From Catellatospora sp. IY07-71 (GTDB lineage: Bacteria; Actinomycetota; Actinomycetes; Mycobacteriales; Micromonosporaceae): a DNA stretch of 64,000 nt. The translations under genes were made by a program, and so were the position numbers. Of this stretch, positions 20,159 through 27,955 are shown one piece after another. A model generated the notes under the pieces. That model was not told the DNA's origin, ran no database searches, and was given only the letters and a program-made list of their open reading frames with translations. Position 1 is the first letter of the stretch, and each line of letters begins with the position of its first letter. The stretch lies in assembly GCF_018326265.1 (NCBI RefSeq), contig NZ_AP023360.1, positions 6,693,001 through 6,757,000 on the forward strand, read 5' to 3'.

Positions 20159-21400
20159 TCAGAGATAGCGCGCGGCAGCGGTCAGCGCACGTACGCGCTC
20201 CGTGGCGATCGCACGCTGGTACACCTCGGCGATGCGTTCGGCGGTGTGCGCCCAGGTGTATCCGGCGCGCACGATCGACCCGGCCGCCTGGCCGTAGCGC
20301 AGCCGCCGCAGCGGATCGCCGAGCAGCCCGCGCAGCGCCCCGGCCAGTCCGTCGAGGTCGTGCGGGGCCACCAGCTCGCCGGTCACCCCGGCCCGGACCG
20401 AGTCGGTCAGGCCGCCGACGGCGTACGCCACCACGGGGATCTGGCAGGTCATGGCCTCCAGCGGGGTGATGCCGAACGGCTCGTAGTCCGGCGTGCAGGC
20501 CACCACGTCGGCCGAGCGGTACAGGTCCGGCATCCCCGCCTGCGGCACGCCGCCCAGCAGGCGCACCCGGTCACCGAGGCCGAGCCGCTCGATCAGCTCC
20601 GTCAGCCGCCGCGCCTCCGGGTCCGCGGCCAGCCGGTCGGCCGGCGGCCCGCCCGCGATGACCAGTTCGGCGTCCGGCACGCGCGCCATGGCCTCGATCA
20701 GGTCGGCGAAGCCCTTGCGCGGCACGAGCCGGCCGACGCTGAGCACCCGGCGGGGCCGAGCGCGATCGGCCGAACAGCCGTCCGCGGGCGCGAACATCAC
20801 CGTGTCGACCCCTGACGGCACCGTCTCGATCTTGTCGCGGTGGAAGCCGTACCGGAGCAGTTCGGTGATCTCGTCGGAGCACTGGGCGATGATCCTGGTC
20901 GCGGCGTTGCCGACGGCCCGCTCCAGCTCGATGCGCCGGGGCGGGCTGGTGTCGGCGGGACCTTGCATCCGCCGCTTTACCGAACCCAGCGCGTGGTAGG
21001 TGACCACGTACGGCCGGTCGTGGCGGTGGGCGGCGTCCATGGCGGCCAGGCCGCTCATCCAGAAGTGGGCGTGCACCACGTCGGGGTCGAACCCGGAGCG
21101 GTGCCAGGAGCGCACCAGCCAGTCCGCGAAGGCGCCCATGTAGGGCAGCAGATCGTCCTTGGGGATCTCCTCAGGCGGCCCGACCGGCACATGCTCCACT
21201 GCGTACCCGTCGGCCACTCCGACCACCGGCTCGGCGTCGGGCCGGTCCCGGCGGGTGTACACCCGCACCTGATGGCCCTGCCGGACCAGCGCCCCGGCCA
21301 GGCGGGCGACGTGCACGTTCTGGCCACCGGCGTCGACGCCGCCGAGCGCGGCGAGCGGACTGGCGTGTTCGGAGATCAGTGCGACGCGCAGCTTCCTCAT
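20159..21400 (-). CDS. GT4-family glycosyltransferase (GT-B fold)
   Basis: The 413-residue protein begins LRVALISEHASPLAALGGVDAGGQNVHVARLA, the glycine-rich N-terminus of GT-B enzymes such as D-inositol-3-phosphate and sucrose-phosphate glycosyltransferases. HAHFWMSG lies in the acceptor domain and VGRLVPRKG starts the second domain. The donor-sugar motif EPFGITPLE spans Glu307 to Glu315. It transfers a sugar from a nucleotide donor; donor and acceptor are not known. ATG 21400 follows GAGGGGG. It begins 69 bases after the CheR-like gene on the same strand and could share its mRNA. Confidence 0.88.
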   Translation of the reverse strand: MRKLRVALISEHASPLAALGGVDAGGQNVHVARLAGALVRQGHQVRVYTRRDRPDAEPVVGVADGYAVEHVPVGPPEEIPKDDLLPYMGAFADWLVRSWHRSGFDPDVVHAHFWMSGLAAMDAAHRHDRPYVVTYHALGSVKRRMQGPADTSPPRRIELERAVGNAATRIIAQCSDEITELLRYGFHRDKIETVPSGVDTVMFAPADGCSADRARPRRVLSVGRLVPRKGFADLIEAMARVPDAELVIAGGPPADRLAADPEARRLTELIERLGLGDRVRLLGGVPQAGMPDLYRSADVVACTPDYEPFGITPLEAMTCQIPVVAYAVGGLTDSVRAGVTGELVAPHDLDGLAGALRGLLGDPLRRLRYGQAAGSIVRAGYTWAHTAERIAEVYQRAIATERVRALTAAARYL

Positions 21401-21468
21401 CCCGCACCCCCTCGGAGAAGAGCAGGTCCGAGAAGTACCCAGGTAGATTGGCGCCAAACGGGCGGGCG

Positions 21469-23025
21469 CTACGGGCGCTCGTCCTCCGGCTCCATCACCA
21501 GCATGGCGCCGGTGGACGGGCCGCCCTTGGGCGCCAGCACGGTGCAGATGACCTTCACGTTGAGGCTGCGGCCACGCCGGTTGACCGAGGGCAGCACGAT
21601 CGTGCGCGACGGCTCCGTCACCTCGCTGTCGGCCGTGGAGGCGAGCACCTGCCGGATCACCGGCCGCAGCTGCTCGACGGGCAGGCCGATGTCCAGGTTG
21701 AGGAAGTGGCGGCCGACCGCCTCCTCCCGGCGCAGGCCCCACAGGTCCTCTGCCCGCCGGTTCCACACCTGGACCTGCAGGTCCTGGTCGAGCACCGCGA
21801 TGCCGGCCTGCAGGCTGGTCAGGATCGCCTCCATGAAGGCGTTCGCCTCGTCCAGCTCGGCGGTGCTGTCGCGCAGCTGGTCGTTGATGCTCTGCAGCTC
21901 GTCGTTGGTGGACTGGAGCTCCTCGTTCATGGTCTCCAGTTCCTCGTTGGTGGACTGGAGCTCCTCGTTGGTGGTCTCCAGCTCCTCGACCGTGGACTGC
22001 AGCTCCTCGTTGGTCGTCTCCAGCTCCTCGTTTATCGACTGGAGCTCCTCGTACGCGGTCTCCAGCTGCCGGTTGGCGCGCTCCAGCTCCTCCTGCAGCC
22101 GCCGGGCGGCGGTGACGTCGTGGAACGACAGCGCCACGCCGAGCAGGCTGGAGTCGGAGTTGACCAGCGGCGCCAGCTGGATCTCCAGGTACATCGGGTC
22201 GCCGCCGTTGCGGGTGTACTCGACGTCGCCGACCCGGACGATGCGCCGCTCGACCTGCACCGTCTCGATGGGGCGGCGGAGCTCGACGGGACGGTAGGAC
22301 ACGTCGAGGTCCCGGAACGGCCGGCCCACGTCGCGGGAGGAGACCCCGAACAGCGACTCGGCCTGCCGGTTGGTCAGCGCCACCATGCCGTCGGAGGTGA
22401 CCACGATCTGCGCCACCGTGGCCGACATGAACGACTCGTTGCGCAGGTGGTCGAGCTGGCCCAGCTGCGGGGCGCGCTGGACCGGCGCCGGGATCTCCGG
22501 GAACACCACGTCGGAGGACTGCGAGTAGCGCGCGACCTTCTTGAAGATGCGCCGCTTGAGGTCGATCGGCGTGAACAGGTTGCTGTGGCTCAGCAGCATC
22601 TCGGCCTTGCCGAGGAACAGCACCCCGAAGTCGGCCAGGGCGAAGTGGAACCGCGCCAGCATCCGCGACTGTGTCTCGGCGTTGAAGTACATCAGCGCGT
22701 TGCGGCACACCAGCAGGTCGATCCGGGAGATCGGCGCGTCCTGGACCAGGTCGTTGCGGCCGAAGATGACCGAGCGGCGCAGGTCCTTGCGGAACCCGAA
22801 CCGGCTGCCGATCGGCTCGAAGTAGCGGTCGATCAGCTCGAGCGGGACGCCCTTCATCTCGCGCTCGCCGTAGGTGGCGTGCCGCGCGGTGGTCAGGCCC
22901 TCCTCGTCCACGTCGGTGGCGTAGATCTTGACGCGCTTGCGGAACTCGTCCACGCCCAGCATCTCGGCCAGCATCATGGCCAGTGTGTACGCCTCCTCGC
23001 CGGAGGCGCAGCCCGCGCTCCACAC
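21469..23025 (-). CDS. CheR-type methyltransferase / PAS / coiled-coil protein, N-terminally truncated
   Basis: The frame begins inside the CheR SAM-binding motif (VWSAGCASGEEAYTLA) and continues through the rest of the methyltransferase (IYATDVDEEGL, DLLVCRNALMYF). Two PAS-like domains and a long heptad coiled coil built of NEELQST/NEELETT repeats (21850-22090) follow. The normal CheR N-terminal helical domain is missing: homology can be followed upstream only to about 23064, and a stop lies about 25 bases before that. GTG 23025 is the only usable start and has no clear ribosome binding site. Intact relatives are CheB-CheR-PAS signalling hybrids. Here the enzyme is probably inactive or the gene is decaying. 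Confidence 0.75.
   Translation of the reverse strand: MWSAGCASGEEAYTLAMMLAEMLGVDEFRKRVKIYATDVDEEGLTTARHATYGEREMKGVPLELIDRYFEPIGSRFGFRKDLRRSVIFGRNDLVQDAPISRIDLLVCRNALMYFNAETQSRMLARFHFALADFGVLFLGKAEMLLSHSNLFTPIDLKRRIFKKVARYSQSSDVVFPEIPAPVQRAPQLGQLDHLRNESFMSATVAQIVVTSDGMVALTNRQAESLFGVSSRDVGRPFRDLDVSYRPVELRRPIETVQVERRIVRVGDVEYTRNGGDPMYLEIQLAPLVNSDSSLLGVALSFHDVTAARRLQEELERANRQLETAYEELQSINEELETTNEELQSTVEELETTNEELQSTNEELETMNEELQSTNDELQSINDQLRDSTAELDEANAFMEAILTSLQAGIAVLDQDLQVQVWNRRAEDLWGLRREEAVGRHFLNLDIGLPVEQLRPVIRQVLASTADSEVTEPSRTIVLPSVNRRGRSLNVKVICTVLAPKGGPSTGAMLVMEPEDERP
21850..22090 (-). repeat. Tandem 21/42-base repeats encoding the coiled-coil heptads
   Basis: GAGCTCCTCGTTGGTGG-type units recur through this stretch and encode the alternating NEELQST and NEELETT/TNEELET heptads of the CheR-PAS hybrid family. 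The repetition is coding, not a mobile element or CRISPR. Confidence 0.8.
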
Positions 23026-23065
23026 CCGGATCGGCGACTCGGGCGGCTTGGAGTCCGTGCCGAGT

Positions 23066-23570
23066 TTAGACCGCGACGCCCTCGCTGACGCTCAGGGCGG
23101 CGCTGGAGCTTTCGAGCCGGTCGATCAGACCGCGGATCAGATCGCCGGCGTGCTCGGCATCCTCGGCGAGCCCGATGTTGCGGGCACCGGACAGGATCAC
23201 CCCGACCGCCCGCGGGCCGCAGCAGCGCGCGACGGAACGGAACAGGGGGTCGACCGCGGGACGGTGGCCGTTCTCGGCGGGGCCGTGCGACAGCCTGATC
23301 CGGCCCTCCAGCACCAGCAGGTGCCGGTCGGGCGGCGCCACGTACACGGTGCCCGGCAGCATTAGCGGCTCGCCGTCGACGGCGTGGTGCACCGGCAGGC
23401 TGCCGGCGCGGGCGAGGATCGCGGGCAGGGCACTCGGCGAGGAGCGGGGCAGGTGCAGAACCACGAGCACGGAGGCGGGCAGACCCGCCAGCAGCCCGGC
23501 GATCAGCGCGCGCAGGGCCCTCCACACCCCCGGCCGAAGCGCCGACGACCACCACATGCTGCTCCGCCAC
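23066..23570 (-). pseudogene. Broken CheB-type methylesterase
   Basis: From GTG 23570, which has AAGGA 8 bases upstream, the frame reads [17 protein letters not shown], the CheB catalytic Ser motif. An extra G around 23518-23520 then shifts the frame. The continuing frame reads [23 protein letters not shown] and goes on to [11 protein letters not shown]. In intact CheB this last motif is SGTxDDG with the catalytic Asp, which is absent. The sequence then jumps to an unrelated helical tail and stops at 23066. A frameshift, a lost Asp and a missing C-terminal part together argue for decay, probably in one event that also removed the CheR N-terminus. Confidence 0.7.
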
Positions 23571-23653
23571 GGTAGACGTCCTTGCACAGGCACTGGTCCG
23601 TGGCCTTCTATACCCATTCTGCGCTTCTCCAGGCGTGAGGCGGGCAGCCGGGC

Positions 23654-24397
23654 TCAATGTCGGCGGCTCAGGGTGGCCCAGACGACCTTGCCGTCGCCGG
23701 TGGGGGTGACGCCCCAGCCGCTGGCCAGGGCGGCCACCACGGCCAGGCCGCTGGCGGGCGGGCCGCTGCGGGCGACGATCCGGGCGGCGCCGACGCTGAA
23801 ATCCCGCACGGCCACGTGCAGGTGCCGGGTGCGGCCACGCAGGTGGAGTTCCAGGGTCGTACGCGCGTGCAGCACCGCGTTGGCCACCAGCTCGCTGCAG
23901 ACGTGCCGGGCCTGCGCCCGCACCGGATCGGGCACACCCCACCGCTCGCAGCACCAGTCGAGCAGGTGCCGAGCATCCGCGGGGGCGCCGGAGACGGGGT
24001 CGAACCGCTGTGCCCAGGCGCCGATCCCGGCCGGTCGCGCCGCGGCGGCGCGGGCCTGCACCTCGTTCGCGCAGATGGAGAAGTGCTCCTCCATGTGCAG
24101 CGCGCGCAGAGCCCGCCCCACGGGGGGCGAGGCGCCGTACAGCACCACGCGGCAGCCGGGCCAGGCTTCGGCCTGCCGGCACACGGCCGGGATCACCATG
24201 AGCGCGACCTCGTCCTCGACCTCCACCCCGCCCAGGTCGACCAGCAGCGCTCCGGGAGCCTCGGCGAGCGCCTTGAGCATCAAGGTGCGCAGGCGCACGG
24301 AACCGGCCAGGTCGAGCCGTCCGGCGGCCCGTAACGTGACCACGGGACCACCGAGAGCGGGTCCCGCGGGTTCTATCTCCATCAGTCTGTTGCCCAT
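23654..24397 (-). CDS. STAS-HATPase fusion regulator (paralogue A)
   Basis: The 247-residue cytosolic protein has an N-terminal STAS-like domain (about 1-105; VVTLRAAGRLDLAGSVRLR and LLVDLGGVEVEDEVAL). A C-terminal GHKL/HATPase domain of the anti-sigma (SpoIIAB/RsbW) type follows, with the N-box CSELVANAVLHA and the glycine region SGLAVVAALASGWGV. ATG 24397 has GGGAGG 7 bases upstream. The usual STAS phospho-acceptor Ser is not seen (VEVEDEVAL). The family senses or sets sigma-factor activity through partner switching; its partner is not known. It shares the same layout with the neighbour at 24560. Confidence 0.8.
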   Translation of the reverse strand: MGNRLMEIEPAGPALGGPVVTLRAAGRLDLAGSVRLRTLMLKALAEAPGALLVDLGGVEVEDEVALMVIPAVCRQAEAWPGCRVVLYGASPPVGRALRALHMEEHFSICANEVQARAAAARPAGIGAWAQRFDPVSGAPADARHLLDWCCERWGVPDPVRAQARHVCSELVANAVLHARTTLELHLRGRTRHLHVAVRDFSVGAARIVARSGPPASGLAVVAALASGWGVTPTGDGKVVWATLSRRH

Positions 24398-24559
24398 CGC
24401 GCTGCCTCCCACGCCGACTCGGCCACTTCGGTCGAGGGGCGGATCGGTTGCCACCGGTGGCAGTGCTCGGTTCAACCTTCCGATTACCCGCTTGCGACGT
24501 GCCGAAACACCATCGGCGCCCCGGCCGGGGCGCAGCCTGGCAGGGAACGCTCGGGCCGA

Positions 24560-25360
24560 TCAGCGGGGCAGGAGCAGGGGCGCAGCGCCGGGCTCGGCCG
24601 CCGCCGGCTCCCACGTGCCGGCGTGCCTCCACACGGCCGCCCACACCACCTTGCCGTCGACGGTCGGCGTCACTCCCCAGTTCAGGGCGAGCGCCGCGAC
24701 GATGCCGAGGCCGCCCGCGGGCACCCGGGGACGGGAGTGCACGCCGTCCACGCCGGGGGCGTAGTCGCATACGGCCAGATGCAAGTAGCTGGGCCCGCAC
24801 CGCAGATGCAGCTGCACGGGGGTGCCGACGTGCCGCACCGCGTTCCCGACGAGTTCACTGCAGATCTGGCAGGCCACGGCGACGGCGTCGGCCGCCACGC
24901 CCCAACGGGTGCAGCAGGCCTCGACCAGATGCCGCGCCTCGGCGGGCGCCTGCTGCTCCGGCGCGAAGGTGCGCGTACGGGTGCCGAGGTGGGTGGGGCG
25001 GTCGGCTGCGGCCAGCGCGTCGGCCAGCGTCTCGCATACCGGCAGGTAGTCGTGTACGCGGAGCGCCAGCAGCGCGGCCTGCACCGCGGGTGGGGCGTCG
25101 AAGAGGATCAGGGGGCAGCCCGGCCAGGCGTTGGCCTGGCACGCCATCGCGGGGAAGATCGTCAGGTACGCGTCCTCGTCGAGCTCGATCCCGGACAGGT
25201 CGGTGAGCACCGCCCGGGGGACGCCGGACAGCACCTTCAAGACGGCTGCCCGGATGCCTGCCGCCGCGGCCAGGTCGAGCGGCCCGGTGGGTCGGAGGAT
25301 CGCGATCCGGTCGTCCGCTATGTAGGTGATGTAGGTGCCGTTGGCGCCGATCTTCGCCAT
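24560..25360 (-). CDS. STAS-HATPase fusion regulator (paralogue B)
   Basis: The 266-residue protein has the same order as its neighbour: an N-terminal STAS-like domain (IAILRPTGPLDLAAAAGIR; VLTDLSGIELDEDAYL) and a C-terminal HATPase with CSELVGNAVRHV and GGLGIVAALALNWGV. The two proteins align along their whole length, so this is a tandem duplication. As in paralogue A, acidic residues (Glu-Asp) stand where STAS antagonists carry the phosphorylated Ser, which could mimic the phosphorylated state. ATG 25360 has only a weak AGGG upstream. Function is inferred as partner-switch control of a sigma factor or anti-sigma factor. Confidence 0.8.
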   Translation of the reverse strand: MAKIGANGTYITYIADDRIAILRPTGPLDLAAAAGIRAAVLKVLSGVPRAVLTDLSGIELDEDAYLTIFPAMACQANAWPGCPLILFDAPPAVQAALLALRVHDYLPVCETLADALAAADRPTHLGTRTRTFAPEQQAPAEARHLVEACCTRWGVAADAVAVACQICSELVGNAVRHVGTPVQLHLRCGPSYLHLAVCDYAPGVDGVHSRPRVPAGGLGIVAALALNWGVTPTVDGKVVWAAVWRHAGTWEPAAAEPGAAPLLLPR

Positions 25361-25435
25361 GGCTCGCCCTGCGTTCGTCTGCGGTTCCCATCGTGGATGG
25401 GAGCTCAGTGCCAGCTTACGACTGGTCCGTGCGGG

Positions 25436-25795
25436 TCAGCCCGCTGACCGGGATCCTTCGTCAGGAGCATCGGAGCCGGCCTTGTCACTCAGCAGGTCCA
25501 GCACGCCGGTGATGGACAGGACCCGGGCCACCCAGTCGTGCGCGTGCTCCACCACGAACCGGTGCCCGATCTCCTGGGCGGCCTGGTAGCCGTCGTAGAG
25601 GGCACGCACCCCCATCGAGTCGATGAAGGTGACCTCCGCCAGGTCGACCACCACGGGATCGCCGAGCTTGACGGCGTCCCGCAGCTCGGCGACCAGCAGG
25701 TCACGCACCGCGAGGTCGATCTCGCCGCGGACGGCGACCCTGACCCCGCCGGGACCTGGACGGCAGGTGACACCGAACGCCGGGCTGTCGGACAC
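25436..25795 (-). CDS. STAS-domain anti-sigma factor antagonist
   Basis: The 119-residue single STAS domain has the normal strand-helix order (VRVAVRGEIDLAVRD) and the phospho-acceptor motif TFIDSMGVRAL with Ser60. Antagonists of this type bind an anti-sigma kinase in the unphosphorylated state and free its sigma factor. GTG 25795 is the first start. It precedes paralogue B by 75 bases on the same strand, so antagonist and the two STAS-HATPase proteins may form one module. No sigma factor gene is present in the window. Confidence 0.85.
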   Translation of the reverse strand: MSDSPAFGVTCRPGPGGVRVAVRGEIDLAVRDLLVAELRDAVKLGDPVVVDLAEVTFIDSMGVRALYDGYQAAQEIGHRFVVEHAHDWVARVLSITGVLDLLSDKAGSDAPDEGSRSAG

Positions 25796-25855
25796 ATCCT
25801 CATAGTGCCACGAATACGGGCCGGACGAGCCTGCCGCCGGATCCGGCCGGCCGCG

Positions 25856-27037
25856 TCAGGGCTGCAGCAGGACCTTGACGACACCGTCCTTCTTCTCCTG
25901 GAACTGCTGGTATGCGATCGGCGCCTCGGCCAGCGGCACGCGGTGGCTGGCGAAGCTCTCCACACCCAGCGGGTCGGCGTCGGTGAGCAGCGGCAGGATG
26001 TCGTCCACCCAGCGGCGCACGTTCGCCTGGCCCATCCGCAGCTGGATCTGCTTGTCGAACAGGGTGAGCATGGGCAGCGGGTCGGCCATGCCGCCGTACA
26101 CCCCGATGATCGAGATGGTGCCGCCGCGGCGCACGGCCTCGATGGCCAGGTCCAGCGCGGCCAGCCGGTCCACCCCGGCGGTCTCCATGAGCTTGGCCGC
26201 GAGCGGGTCCGGCAGGATGCCCACCGCCGCCTGCAGCGCCTTGCTCGTCGGCGATCCGTGGGCCTCCATGCCGACCGCGTCGATCACCGAGTCCGGGCCC
26301 CGGCCGCCGGTCAGCTCCCGGATCGCGGTCAGCAGCTCGTCACGGTCGTGCAGGTCGAGCGCCTGAACGCCCCGGGCCAGCGCCCGGTCACGGCGTTCGG
26401 CCACCGGGTCCACTGCGATGACCCGGCCCGCCCCCCGGTGCAGCGCGATCCGGGCGCACATGTCGCCGATCGGGCCGAGGCCGAGCACGAGCACCGTGCC
26501 GCCCTCCGGGATCGCGGCGTACTCCACCGCCTGCCAGGCTGTGGGGAGCACGTCGGACAGGTACACGAACCGGTCGTCGGGCGGCCCCACCGGGACCGTG
26601 ATCGGGCCGTACTGGGCCTGCGGGACCCGCAGGTACTCGGCCTGGCCGCCCGGGACGCGCCCGTAGAGGCGGGTGTAGCCGAACAGCGCCGCGCCCATGC
26701 CCTCCGCGCGCACCTGGGTGGTCTCGCACTGCGTCTGCAGCCCCTGCGTGCACATCCAGCACCCGCCGCAGGCGATCTGGAACGGCACGACCACCCGGTC
26801 GCCGGGCTTGAGCCGGATGACCTGCGGGCCGACCTCCTCCACGATGCCCATCGGCTCGTGGCCGAGAATGTCGCCCTCGGTCATGAACGGGCCCAGTACC
26901 TCGTACAGGTGCAGGTCGGAGCCGCAGATGCCGCTCGACGTGACCCTGATGACCGCGTCCGTCGGTTCCTGGATCACCGGGTCGGCGACCGTGTCCACGC
27001 GTACGTCACGCTTGCCGTGCCACACCACTGCCTTCAT
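25856..27037 (-). CDS. Zinc-dependent alcohol dehydrogenase (MDR family)
   Basis: The 393-residue enzyme shows both zinc sites of medium-chain dehydrogenases. The catalytic ligands are Cys38, His60 and Glu61 (GICGSDLH, GHE), and the structural cysteines are 90, 93, 96 and 104. The Rossmann motif GLGPIG is at 186-191, with an acidic residue further on (VIAVDP) that favours NAD. A long insertion (DPLAAKLMETAGVDRLAALD) places it near glutathione-independent formaldehyde dehydrogenase-like proteins. The substrate is not certain. ATG 27037 has AGGGG 9 bases upstream; the in-frame ATG at 27046 abuts that site and is less likely. It lies 77 bases after the DUF2795-like gene. Confidence 0.88.
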   Translation of the reverse strand: MKAVVWHGKRDVRVDTVADPVIQEPTDAVIRVTSSGICGSDLHLYEVLGPFMTEGDILGHEPMGIVEEVGPQVIRLKPGDRVVVPFQIACGGCWMCTQGLQTQCETTQVRAEGMGAALFGYTRLYGRVPGGQAEYLRVPQAQYGPITVPVGPPDDRFVYLSDVLPTAWQAVEYAAIPEGGTVLVLGLGPIGDMCARIALHRGAGRVIAVDPVAERRDRALARGVQALDLHDRDELLTAIRELTGGRGPDSVIDAVGMEAHGSPTSKALQAAVGILPDPLAAKLMETAGVDRLAALDLAIEAVRRGGTISIIGVYGGMADPLPMLTLFDKQIQLRMGQANVRRWVDDILPLLTDADPLGVESFASHRVPLAEAPIAYQQFQEKKDGVVKVLLQP

Positions 27038-27114
27038 GAGCTGCATCCCCTGTCTAGTCCCCGGACGCGTCGCGGCCGGGCGCGCTGTCCCGCCCGGCCG
27101 CGCCTGCGCCCCTC

Positions 27115-27444
27115 TCAGAAGCGCTGCTCGACCTCCAGGCCGAGCGCCTGCCACAGTTCCCGCGTGTTGGCGAAGGTGCGCCCGCGCTCCAGCAGCCCGA
27201 GGGACTCCATCACCTCGTCCGGAGCGTCGCTGCGCACCGCCGTCTCGGTGAGGTCCTCGGTCGTCGCCGGGAACGTCGCCAGCGAGACGTGCTCGCCGAT
27301 GCGGGCGCGCAGCTCGCGCCGGTCCGGGTCGGTCTCGTCGCCGGTCACGACGCCGTCGCGGCCGGGAGTGTCCCAGGACCGCCGGTCGAGGTCGTCCTCG
27401 ATCGGGTCGCCGAGCTGCCTGCTGCCATACGGTGTGTGCGTCAT
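27115..27444 (-). CDS. DUF2795-like stress-associated protein
   Basis: The 109-residue acidic protein has the pattern RRELRARIGEHVSLATFPATTEDLTETAVRSDAPDEVMESLGLL, a small helical domain like DUF2795, followed by a short tail. Such proteins are frequent in actinobacterial stress loci next to dehydrogenases, SDRs and similar genes. ATG 27444 matches the usual MTHTPYGSRQ-type start of relatives; GGGGGA lies 13 bases upstream. No biochemical role is known. Confidence 0.65.
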   Translation of the reverse strand: MTHTPYGSRQLGDPIEDDLDRRSWDTPGRDGVVTGDETDPDRRELRARIGEHVSLATFPATTEDLTETAVRSDAPDEVMESLGLLERGRTFANTRELWQALGLEVEQRF

Positions 27445-27539
27445 GCGGTACAACATTCCCCCGCTTCGCCCCATGAAACCTGTACGCCTTGTTTGCCGGA
27501 AAGGTGCCGAGGGCAAGGTACAAGCCGGAGGTGGGCGTC

Positions 27540-27800
27540 CCGGCGTGGGCAGCAGTGGCCCGTCCGGGTCGACGAGCAGCTCGCACCGGACGCCCACCCC
27601 GGCCCGGAGTGCAGCCGCGGCCGCCCCTGCGACTACACCGGGCTCAGCTACGCGGCTGCGCGATGGCCCCGTCCAGTGGCCGTGCGACGACGCCCGGCCC
27701 GGCGGCACCGAGCGCCTCTACACCGACGGGGTCTTCCCGGCCCGCGCCGAGCAGTGCGAGGCCTACGGCCACGACCTGCTCACCGGAGCCGGACCGACTG
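27540..27800 (+). pseudogene. Frameshifted relic of a small hypothetical gene
   Basis: One frame reads QQWPVRVDEQLAPDAHPGPE and on to CDYTGLSYAA. Shifting by one base near 27655 it continues LRDGPVQWPCDDARPGGTERLYTDGVFPARAEQCEAYGHDLLTG. Joined, these give a coherent polypeptide. I do not recognise the family. The single-base shift and the absence of a good start argue for decay. The rest of the 27445-27955 gap shows only the capA promoter at its right end. Confidence 0.4.
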
Positions 27801-27942
27801 CACGCCGAGGCGCCGCCAGCGGCCCGTTGTCCTTGTTCGGCACAGATGGCCGATCGCTGCCTGACTCGTCAGTCAGTGATGATTTGCGCTGTGACCTGCA
27901 CCATTGCTTGTCGAGAAGCATCACCGAGGCATCCTGATGCCT

Positions 27943-27955
27943 TACTCTTGCCGCC
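27943..27955 (+). promoter_or_regulatory. Probable leaderless promoter of the PGA operon
   Basis: A -10-like TACTCT (27943-27948) lies 7 bases before the GTG start of capA at 27956, and no ribosome binding site is present. This geometry matches leaderless transcripts and parallels the csoR promoter in this window. Confidence 0.4.

Noticed and set aside
21850..22090. CRISPR-like tandem repeats
   Set aside because: The repeats are in frame, encode coiled-coil heptads (NEELQST/NEELETT) and have no spacers.
20159..23023. A 954-residue frame joining the glycosyltransferase with upstream sequence
   Set aside because: The part before 21400 is an Arg/Gly-rich shadow of the CheR-PAS gene. The glycosyltransferase starts at the conserved MRKLRVALISEH with a GAGGGGG site.
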